From Deltaproteobacteria bacterium (GTDB lineage: Bacteria; Desulfobacterota; DSM-4660; Desulfatiglandales; HGW-15): DNA of 15,815 nucleotides. The notes under the pieces are model-generated. The model worked only from the letters and a program-made list of their open reading frames with translations. It was not told the origin of the DNA and searched no databases. The translations under genes were made by a program, and so were the position numbers. The stretch is taken from contig JAFDIC010000043.1 of the NCBI GenBank assembly GCA_019308525.1, forward strand, positions 1 through 15,815, in the 5' to 3' direction. Shown here one piece after another: positions 6,736 to 13,160 of the stretch; the first letter of the stretch is position 1; every line of letters starts with the position of its first letter.

Positions 6736-6761
6736 TGTAGGAGCATGCTCCTGCATGCGAT
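6736..6761 (+). repeat. REP element copy 3
   Basis: Same head TGTAGGA, loop CTCCTG and tail GAT as copy 1, but the arms are GCATG and CATGC. Both arms changed together (G:C to T:A pair), which is a compensatory change that keeps the hairpin. It lies about 84 bases downstream of the livF stop, as read on the minus strand, and may also protect or end the liv transcript. Confidence 0.8.
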
Positions 6762-6844
6762 ACCATCCCCATCACACGCCACAAAAACGGCCAGCCCCCC
6801 ACCGGGCAAACTCTTTCCCCAGGGGCGAAAGGGCTGAATGGGAA

Positions 6845-7549
6845 TCATATACCCAGGTACGATTGTCTGATGTAGTCTGTTTGAAGGAGCCGGGAGGCCT
6901 CTCCTTCCATGGCGATGGAGCCGTTTTCAATGAGGTAGGCCCTTTGAGTGATCTTGAGGCTCTGGAGGGCATTCTGTTCCACCAAAAGGATGTCCACCCC
7001 CTGCTGGTTGATCTCCCGGATTACTTGGAACACCTCCACCACCAGCATTGGGGCCAGACCCAGTGAGGGTTCGTCCAGCATCAAAACCCTCGGCCCAGCC
7101 ATCATGCCCCTGCCAATGGCCAGCATCTGCTGTTCCCCCCCGCTGAGGGTGCCGGCCAACTGGGACCGTCTTGTCCTCAACACAGGGAAAAGGCTGTAAA
7201 CCCTCTCAAGGGAATCCTTCTGGCCCTCTCTGGCCCTGCGAGGGTATGCCCCCATCTGGAGGTTTTCCAGTACACTCATTTCCGGGAAAAGCATTCTCTC
7301 CTCCGGGATCTGGATCAACCCCTTTTCCACGATCCTGTTGGGAGGCCATTCATGGATCTCGACTCCTTCGAAACGAATAGACCCCTTTCCGGGACGAGTC
7401 ACCCCGGAGATGGTATTGAGCATCGTTGTCTTCCCGGCCCCATTGGCACCGAGGAGCGAGATCATCTCCCCGGCATCCACCCTGAGGCTCACGTCGAAGA
7501 GCGCCTGATGGTCCCCGTAATAGACGCTCAAACTTTCAACTTCCAGCAC
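6845..7549 (-). CDS. livF: Branched-chain-type ABC transporter ATP-binding protein LivF
   Basis: This is the second ATPase of a HAAT/Liv importer, powering uptake through LivHM on the cytoplasmic face. The 234-residue product is full length for LivF. It has Walker A GANGAGKTT (34-42), the ABC signature LSGGEQQ (135-141), Walker B VLMLDEP (155-161), and glutamine Q192 at the switch-loop position (LLVEQNA), which is normal for LivF in place of histidine. The C-terminal DYIRQSYLGI is also typical. The start is GTG 7549 with GGGGGAG 7 nt upstream. It lies 34 bp after livG and ends the liv gene run; the REP cluster follows. Confidence 0.95.
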   Translation of the reverse strand: MLEVESLSVYYGDHQALFDVSLRVDAGEMISLLGANGAGKTTMLNTISGVTRPGKGSIRFEGVEIHEWPPNRIVEKGLIQIPEERMLFPEMSVLENLQMGAYPRRAREGQKDSLERVYSLFPVLRTRRSQLAGTLSGGEQQMLAIGRGMMAGPRVLMLDEPSLGLAPMLVVEVFQVIREINQQGVDILLVEQNALQSLKITQRAYLIENGSIAMEGEASRLLQTDYIRQSYLGI

Positions 7550-7583
7550 GAACTAACTCCCCCCAAAAGAAGATTTCGGTCCA

Positions 7584-8312
7584 TCATACCTGGGAGTTCT
7601 CTTCTCCCAGGTACGCCTCGACAACATTAGGATCAGAGGAGACATCCCTGGGCGCGCCCTCGGCGATCTTGGTCCCGTGGTGAAGCACGATAACCAGGTC
7701 GGACAGGTCCATCACTGCCTTCATGATATGCTCAATCATGATAATGGTGACCCTTTGCGCCTGAATCCGGCGGATAATCTCCATCATCTGAAGGGTCTCG
7801 CTGGGGATGAGTCCTGCCGCGATTTCATCCAGCAGCAGGAGTTCAGGCTGTGTCGCAAGGGCCCTTGCCAGTTCAAGACGCTTCTTGTCTAAAGGCGACA
7901 ACTGGTCCGCCTGGGTGCGGACATGAGCCCCCAGATCGAGAAACTCAATGATATTTTCCGCTTCGGACCGGGCGCGTTTTCTATCGTATCTCTTGCCCCT
8001 TCCAAAGTAGACTCCCACGAGCACATTCTGCATGACAGAGAGGCCCTCGAAGGGTCTTGCGTGCTGGTAGGTCCTTGATATGCCCATCGGACATATCCTG
8101 TTTGAGCGCATCCGGGTAATGTCCTTTCCCTTGAAAATGATCCTGCCCGAAGAAGGAAGTAAGGCCCCGCTGATCAGATTGAACAGGGTAGTCTTACCGG
8201 CCCCGTTGGGCCCGATAATGCCGACAATACTCCCCTGCTCCACCTTGAAACTCACCTCCAACAAGGCCGTGAGTCCGCCGAAATGCTTGGACAACCGTTC
8301 TACCGAAAGCAC
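7584..8312 (-). CDS. livG: Branched-chain-type ABC transporter ATP-binding protein LivG
   Basis: The first ATPase of the Liv importer, 242 residues from GTG 8312. Walker A is GPNGAGKTT (34-42), the Q-loop region RTYQHARPFEGLSVMQNV is typical of LivG, Walker B is LLLLDEIAAGL (158-168), and the switch histidine is in MIEH (H195). The signature motif is divergent: LSPLDKKRLELARAL, without the usual glycines, an accepted kind of variation in LivG where the canonical signature is carried by LivF. A TTG two codons upstream (8318) is an alternative start, but AGGAG is only 3 nt from it and 9 nt from the GTG. It sits 154 bp after livM, the widest gap within the liv run, where a weak hairpin with arms CGAAG and CTTCG (8430-8449) is seen. 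Confidence 0.93.
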   Translation of the reverse strand: MLSVERLSKHFGGLTALLEVSFKVEQGSIVGIIGPNGAGKTTLFNLISGALLPSSGRIIFKGKDITRMRSNRICPMGISRTYQHARPFEGLSVMQNVLVGVYFGRGKRYDRKRARSEAENIIEFLDLGAHVRTQADQLSPLDKKRLELARALATQPELLLLDEIAAGLIPSETLQMMEIIRRIQAQRVTIIMIEHIMKAVMDLSDLVIVLHHGTKIAEGAPRDVSSDPNVVEAYLGEENSQV

Positions 8313-8466
8313 GGACAATATCTCCTCATCAAAACATCCAGGGAAAAACCAAAACCTGGCATCCGGCTCCCCTCATCTCCCTCCACATTCTCCTCCGTGC
8401 CGGGTCCCATCGACAGGGACAAAAGGCGCCGAAGCTGATATAGCCTTCGCCATTGTGACCTTGCGC

Positions 8467-9390
8467 CTAAATTTCGTGGAACAGGCCCACTTTCTCGAGA
8501 ATCCGACGGATAGGGCTCAACCGGACTACTCCCCCGGGCATGAAGAGCCCCACGAAGAGAATGACTAGACCATAGGCCGCAGTATGCAGGTACGCCAGCC
8601 TGGTCCACAGGGTCTCCTCCACGATGAGCAGGGACACGGCCCCTACAATGGGACCGATGATTACTCCCGACCCCCCAAGCATGGCCATGGCAACCGGGGT
8701 CAGGGCGATATCCGTGCCAAAGACCATGCTGGGATTTATGAAAATTGTATACCAGGTATAGAAGCCCCCCATAAGCCCAGCAAAAGAAGCGGACAAGACC
8801 ATCGTGGATGTCTTGATCCACTGAACGGGGACACCAAAGTCAAAGGCTATTTCCTCCTGTTCCCTGATAGAGGCCATCCCCAGCCCCCACCTGGAACGCG
8901 TGACGAGATAGGTGACAAGGACAAGCGCTATCACCAGAGACAGGGACAGGTAGTACATTGGAATCATCCGGTTCCCCTCAAGCACCTTCAGGCCATCCGA
9001 CCCCTGGGTCAGTGAAGGCAGGTTCAGCGTGAGGTGTTCCATGAGCTTGACAAGGGCGAAGGCGGCCAGGGAGAAATAGGCGCCCCGCAGCCTGAAAAAC
9101 GGTAAGCTTATGAGCAGTGCGAACAGGGAAGCAGCCAGGGGCCCTCCTGCGAAGGAAAGATAGAGGGGCAGACCGCGGTTCCAAAGGATCCCAAAGGTAT
9201 AGGCCCCTATTCCGAAAAAGGCGATATGGCCCATGTTGATGTACCCGGTATATCCGCCCAGCAGATCGTAACTCTGGGCCAGTGCCACGTAGAGGAACAG
9301 GAGGATCAGAAAAGTGTTCAGGTAAGGCAGTCCGAAGACAGGGAATATGAGAAGGAAAACCAGGATCAGCCCCACGATAATGCGATTCAT
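8467..9390 (-). CDS. livM: Branched-chain-type ABC transporter permease LivM
   Basis: An inner-membrane permease of 307 residues, nearly all hydrophobic segments, with family motifs YDLLGGYTGYINMGHIAFFGIGAY near the N-terminus, LRGAYFSLAAFALVKL in the middle, and the cytoplasmic coupling loop SRWGLGMASIREQEEIAFDFGV followed by SASFAGLMGGFY. It pairs with LivH to form the channel. The ATG at 9390 overlaps no gene but starts 10 bp after the livH stop, with GGGGG as ribosome site, so the two are translationally linked. The length is usual for LivM. Confidence 0.94.
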   Translation of the reverse strand: MNRIIVGLILVFLLIFPVFGLPYLNTFLILLFLYVALAQSYDLLGGYTGYINMGHIAFFGIGAYTFGILWNRGLPLYLSFAGGPLAASLFALLISLPFFRLRGAYFSLAAFALVKLMEHLTLNLPSLTQGSDGLKVLEGNRMIPMYYLSLSLVIALVLVTYLVTRSRWGLGMASIREQEEIAFDFGVPVQWIKTSTMVLSASFAGLMGGFYTWYTIFINPSMVFGTDIALTPVAMAMLGGSGVIIGPIVGAVSLLIVEETLWTRLAYLHTAAYGLVILFVGLFMPGGVVRLSPIRRILEKVGLFHEI

Positions 9391-9400
9391 AGAAATCCCC

Positions 9401-10261
9401 CTATTTTCCGAAGAGCCCCTTTGGCCGGACCAAGAGAATAAGGACCAGGATCATGAACGCGGCCGTTTGCCCCCAATGGGGTGTGTAGTAGCTCACAATG
9501 GACTCGGTCAGCCCCAGGATAATCCCTCCCACGAGGGAACCGATCAGGCTTCCGAGTCCACCCAGCACAATGATACAAAGGTACTTGATGGTCACCGATA
9601 AACCCATGTCCGGCGCCACGGAGAGAAGCACCACGTAAAAAACCCCTGCTATGCTTGCAAGCACCGAGCCTATCCCAAAGGTGACCGACCGAATCTGGTG
9701 GGTGTCTACCCCGACGAGCAGGGCCCCCCGCAGATTCTGCGTAGTTGCCCTCAGGGCGCGGCCCGTGTAGGTCTTCTTGAGGTAGTAGTGGATGCCCACT
9801 GTAAGCCCGGCTATCAATACCATGGCAAGGAGCCGTAAATAGGAGATGTAAATGTCGCCCCAGAAGAAGGAAGGAAGGCTGTAGTCCACGCCCTTCTCTT
9901 CGGCCCCGGCCAGGTAGGACGTGACGTCCTCGATGGTCAGGGCTGCCCCGAGGGTTACGAGGATTGAAGACATGAGGCGTATGTTCTCCTTCTTCCCTGC
10001 CAGGGGCCTCATGAGGAAGCGGTCAAACATGTACCCCAGAAAGAAGGCCACGGGGACCATGAAAAACCCGGCCAGGAAAGGATTGAGCCCTGTCACGTCA
10101 AATATCAGAAAGGTGGCCAGTCCACCCAGCATGAGGAATTCCCCGTGGGCAAGGTTGAGGACGTCACTTACCCCGAAGATCAGGGAGAGGCCGAACGCCG
10201 CCAGGGCGTAAAGCCCTCCCTGCAAAATCCCGGCGATAACAAGCTGGACGGCGATTTCCAT
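9401..10261 (-). CDS. livH: Branched-chain-type ABC transporter permease LivH
   Basis: An inner-membrane permease of 286 residues with about eight hydrophobic segments. Family motifs are GILQGGLYALAAFGLSLIFGV at the start, VLNLAHGEFLMLGG, the coupling loop TGRALRATTQNLRGALLVGV, and GGLGSLIGSLVGGIILGLTES near the end. It forms a heterodimer with LivM. It begins 17 bp after the binding-protein gene, so the importer genes are one transcript. Nothing in it indicates the substrate; Liv-type importers in anaerobes carry amino acids, aromatic acids, amides or other organic acids. Confidence 0.94.
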   Translation of the reverse strand: MEIAVQLVIAGILQGGLYALAAFGLSLIFGVSDVLNLAHGEFLMLGGLATFLIFDVTGLNPFLAGFFMVPVAFFLGYMFDRFLMRPLAGKKENIRLMSSILVTLGAALTIEDVTSYLAGAEEKGVDYSLPSFFWGDIYISYLRLLAMVLIAGLTVGIHYYLKKTYTGRALRATTQNLRGALLVGVDTHQIRSVTFGIGSVLASIAGVFYVVLLSVAPDMGLSVTIKYLCIIVLGGLGSLIGSLVGGIILGLTESIVSYYTPHWGQTAAFMILVLILLVRPKGLFGK

Positions 10262-10278
10262 GCGCTGCTAACACCCTC

Positions 10279-11463
10279 TCACGGATTTTTGAACTGGTGG
10301 AGCTTCAATGCCTTCTCCAGGGGCCAAATGGAGACAAATTGCCCCCCCTTCACCTGGCAGGGATAGGCGGAGAGGGTGCCGTAGCCCTTGGTGTCGTGTT
10401 TCATGGTCTCTCCCATGATCTTTATTTCCATGTTCCAGAGGGTATCCATAATCCTGTTCCTATCCAGGGTCCCTGCCAGTTCTATGGCACTCTGAATGGT
10501 CCTGTAGGCCCAGAAGCGTATCCCCGATTCCATAAACTCGCCCCATGTGAAACCGGCCCTTCGGGTGATTTCCAGGAAATCGCGATGATCCTGGGTTTCG
10601 CCCGGGAAGTAATAGGCAAGCCCCGTGATATTTTCCGCATAGGGCCCCAGGGCATCAATCACGTGTTTGGTCACGTGTCCTATGATTACCTCCTTGGGCT
10701 TGAATCCCGCCTCGCGCATCTGCTTGAGAAACCCGATGGTGAAAGCCACGCTCAGCGCCTCTATTGCTACAGCATCCGGGTTCGCCTTCTTGATCTTTGT
10801 GATCATGGAGGCAAAGTTCTTGGTAGGGGGAGGTGCGACACCCGAATAAACGACCTGGAAGCCATTCTCTTTCAAGGCCTGTTGAAAGCCCTTGGTGGCC
10901 CCCTTGTTGTGAAGCGTATCCATGGTCAGCGTCGCAAAGGTCTTCAATCCTCCCTTTTTCTTGTAGATGGGAACGAGTCGCCTCCACTCCCATTCAGCCG
11001 GCCTCAACTGGGTCACCCTCCAGTAGTTGGGTTTCTCAAACAGGACGGCATCATTGGCACACACCAGCACCATGGGTATCTTGTGCTTGGCCGCCACGGT
11101 AATTGCTGCATTGGAGATAAAGCTCGAGAAGGGTCCCATGAAAAACGAAATGCTCGGGTCTCCCGCCATCTTCTCATAGAACTTCCTGGCATTTTCCGGT
11201 TTGCTGGCGTCGTCATATACCACGAATTTTATGGGCAGTTTCTTCCCGTATTCCTTGACGTATATACCGCCCCTTTCGTTGATCAGGCTGGTCCAGGCAT
11301 CACCCAGCTTGTCGAATTCCCCCACAAGGCCCTTGAACCGGCCTGAGAGGGCCAGGGTGGTCCCGATCTTGATCTCCTTCGGCTCCGCAGCCCACAGGCT
11401 CGAAGCAATCATGGTCATACCGGCAAGTAAGACCAACCCAAGAACCAAAGCTCTACTCTTCAT
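10279..11463 (-). CDS. Periplasmic substrate-binding protein of the Liv-type importer
   Basis: The 394-residue precursor has a clear signal peptide (MKSR then a hydrophobic stretch ending near residue 25, SSLWAA/EPKEIK). The mature part is a type I periplasmic binding fold (Peripla_BP_6): KIGTTLALSGRFKGLVGEF, LINERGGI, FVVYDDASKPENARKFYEKM, FFMGPFSSFISNAAITVAAK, and IEALSVAFTIGFLKQMREAG. It captures the ligand and delivers it to LivHM. ATG 11463 is chosen over upstream starts (frame opens at 11535) because AAGGAGG lies 7 nt before it and the signal peptide follows at once. It leads the liv operon. The GPFSS and ANDA segments line the usual ligand cleft, but the ligand cannot be read. The protein may be a lipoprotein-free soluble form, since no lipobox cysteine is present. 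Confidence 0.93.
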   Translation of the reverse strand: MKSRALVLGLVLLAGMTMIASSLWAAEPKEIKIGTTLALSGRFKGLVGEFDKLGDAWTSLINERGGIYVKEYGKKLPIKFVVYDDASKPENARKFYEKMAGDPSISFFMGPFSSFISNAAITVAAKHKIPMVLVCANDAVLFEKPNYWRVTQLRPAEWEWRRLVPIYKKKGGLKTFATLTMDTLHNKGATKGFQQALKENGFQVVYSGVAPPPTKNFASMITKIKKANPDAVAIEALSVAFTIGFLKQMREAGFKPKEVIIGHVTKHVIDALGPYAENITGLAYYFPGETQDHRDFLEITRRAGFTWGEFMESGIRFWAYRTIQSAIELAGTLDRNRIMDTLWNMEIKIMGETMKHDTKGYGTLSAYPCQVKGGQFVSIWPLEKALKLHQFKNP

Positions 11464-11514
11464 AGCAATACCTCCTTGTCTTATGGATGAACAAAAGACG
11501 GTTCCGTTTCCGTC

Positions 11515-11543
11515 ACGATGTACGCAAGACATCATAATGTCAA
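11515..11543 (-). promoter_or_regulatory. Candidate promoter and operator for the liv operon
   Basis: A perfect TTGACA (11543-11538) is followed by 17 nt and CATCGT (11520-11515). The -35 box overlaps an inverted repeat GACAT-CATA-ATGTC (11528-11541), a plausible repressor site. The transcript would start about 45-50 nt before the binding-protein ATG. The -10 is weak, which fits an activated or repressed promoter. Confidence 0.4.
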
Positions 11544-11639
11544 CCCGGATCTCTCTTCCTTAACCATGTCACGACCTCGATCGGCGCGTTCTTCCTCAAC
11601 GTAATGCTGAAACCCCGTCCATGATCCACTCCCCGCGAG

Positions 11640-11686
11640 TCATGGCCGCCGGATCCTCCGCGCCCAGAAAGCACTGGCGGTCATGA
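11640..11686 (-). terminator. Hairpin just after the PaaK-family gene, possible terminator
   Basis: Arms TCATGGCCGCC (11640-11650) and GGCGGTCATGA (11676-11686) match at 10 of 11 positions around a 25-base loop. The hairpin begins 4 bases after the PaaK-like stop codon as read on the minus strand. There is no T run after it, so it may stabilise the 3' end rather than terminate. Confidence 0.35.
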
Positions 11687-11690
11687 AAAA

Positions 11691-13010
11691 CTACTCCTCC
11701 CGGATCAGACGCTTGGCCTTCAACTCAAAGCGCGGTAGTTCTCCCGCCTTTGCCACTTCCACGTCCGGGGTGATGGTAATACGGAACTTGAAGGTCTCCT
11801 TGAACCTCTCTACGGCCGCCTCTATCTCCTCCGCGCCAACGTCAGCCTGGGCCGGCTCCACGCGGATCTTCAAGTGCCTCCCGCTACCCATCCTGGGAAC
11901 CAGGATCTGGTATTCGTTCGAGAACTCGGGCACCTCCCGAATCAGGTTCTCGATGGCAGACGGAAATATGTTTACACCGGCAAACTGAAACATGTCATCC
12001 GAGCGGCCCAGTATGCCGCCCTCCAGCCGTAAGAAAGTTCTACCGCAGGCGCAGGTCTCCCTCCTAAAGCGGACCAGGTCCTTCATGCGGTAACGCAGCA
12101 GGGGCACGCTCTCCGTGCACAGGTTGGACAGGACAAGCTCTCCTACTTCGCCCTCGGGCACGGGTTTCAAGGTCTCCGGGTCCAGGCATTCGGGGTAAAA
12201 CATGGTCTCGATCACGTGAGTTCCCTGCTGGGCTACGCACTCAAAGCCAAAATTGGAGATCTCCGTGGAGCCGATATCGTCGTAGCACTTGGCCCCCCAG
12301 AGTTCTTCAATCGCCTTTTTCGTTGAAGGCACATTGGCTCCAGGCTCTCCTGCCGCCACCACGACACGGATGCCGGATTCCGCCAGGTCCACGCCCATCT
12401 CCTTGGCAATCTCTCCAAGGTACAGGAGATAGGTGGGAGTTCCACAGACGACCGTGGCGTTCCATTCAAAGATGTTCCTGACACGATCCTTGCTGGACTG
12501 GCCCCCGCCCGGTATAATCATCACCCCTTCCTGCTCCAGGGCGGCTTGAAAACCCCACCACGCAATATAGAGGCCGTACCCGAAGGGGACAAAGAGGATG
12601 TCGGAGGTCTTGATACCGTATCCATACATGAAGTGCATGAATTGCTCATAGAAATGCTTGCACCAGTCCGTCTTGTTCAGGAGAATCTTAACGGGGAGCC
12701 CGGTCGTTCCTGTCGTCTGAAAGACCCTTACCCCGTCCTCGGGGGGAATGCAGGGAAAATCTCCCCATGGTGGGTGTTGTGCCTGGCTCTCTCTGAGTTC
12801 TTCCTTCACTGTAAAAGGAACGCCATCGATATCGGCCAGCGTGCTGATATCTTCCGGCCGGACCCCGGCCTCATCGTATTTCCGGCGGTACATGGGGCTC
12901 CGTTCATAAACGTATTGCATCTGCCGCTTGAATCTCTCCAGCTGGAGATCCTGGAGTTTTTCCCTGGGAAGGGTTTCCATCTCCCTTTTCCAGTATGTTA
13001 CGCCTTCCAT
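11691..13010 (-). CDS. Phenylacetate-CoA ligase (PaaK) family protein
   Basis: A 439-residue adenylate-forming CoA ligase of the PaaK family (usual length about 430-440). It activates an aryl or organic acid with ATP and coenzyme A in the cytoplasm. The P-loop is FQTTGTTGLPVK (97-108); later come YDDIGSTEI (the AxxE-like aryl region), LLRYRMKDLVRF, CACGR, and the hinge segment GRSDDMFQFAGVNIFPSAIE. The C-terminal catalytic lysine region is ELPRFELKAKRLI. The N-terminal YVYERSPMYRRKYDEAGV is a family hallmark. ATG 13010 has GGGAGG 10 nt upstream. It lies between the molybdenum hydroxylase and the Liv importer, all on one strand, which suggests activation of the imported acid. Substrate specificity is not predictable; phenylacetate itself is only one option. 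Confidence 0.92.
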   Translation of the reverse strand: MEGVTYWKREMETLPREKLQDLQLERFKRQMQYVYERSPMYRRKYDEAGVRPEDISTLADIDGVPFTVKEELRESQAQHPPWGDFPCIPPEDGVRVFQTTGTTGLPVKILLNKTDWCKHFYEQFMHFMYGYGIKTSDILFVPFGYGLYIAWWGFQAALEQEGVMIIPGGGQSSKDRVRNIFEWNATVVCGTPTYLLYLGEIAKEMGVDLAESGIRVVVAAGEPGANVPSTKKAIEELWGAKCYDDIGSTEISNFGFECVAQQGTHVIETMFYPECLDPETLKPVPEGEVGELVLSNLCTESVPLLRYRMKDLVRFRRETCACGRTFLRLEGGILGRSDDMFQFAGVNIFPSAIENLIREVPEFSNEYQILVPRMGSGRHLKIRVEPAQADVGAEEIEAAVERFKETFKFRITITPDVEVAKAGELPRFELKAKRLIREE

Positions 13011-13061
13011 ATGCTCTCAGCCTCCCTCTATGCCTAGGCTAGGGCGAAATATCTCTGGAAT

Positions 13062-13090
13062 GCCGCCTCCATGTAACAGCCACCTCCATG
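13062..13090. repeat. Short direct repeat with 17-bp period upstream of the PaaK-like gene
   Basis: GCCGCCTCCATG (13062-13073) and GCCACCTCCATG (13079-13090) differ at one base and are 17 bp apart, in the 150-bp gap before the PaaK-family gene. They could be paired regulator half-sites or chance. Confidence 0.35.
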
Positions 13091-13160
13091 GGATGCGTGT
13101 AAAGATTCATGTGCAGAGGGCCTGGCTTTGATCCACCCCGACCCTTGTTGCGGGTTTCAT

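Noticed and set aside
6628..6761. Possible CRISPR array from the repeated 26-base units
   Set aside because: The units are in mixed orientation, irregularly spaced and vary in their stems; they fit REP elements, not CRISPR repeats.
8430..8449. Hairpin with arms CGAAG and CTTCG between livM and livG
   Set aside because: Only five pairs with a mismatch inside and a short T4 downstream; too weak to call an attenuator.
8300..8821. 173-codon minus-strand frame spanning the livM-livG gap
   Set aside because: It lies mostly within livM in another frame and its composition (many W, H, G, R) is typical of an out-of-frame reading.
10297..11346. Long plus-strand frame (349 codons) opposite the binding protein
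   Set aside because: The minus strand has a clear signal peptide, ribosome site and family motifs; this frame is its shadow.
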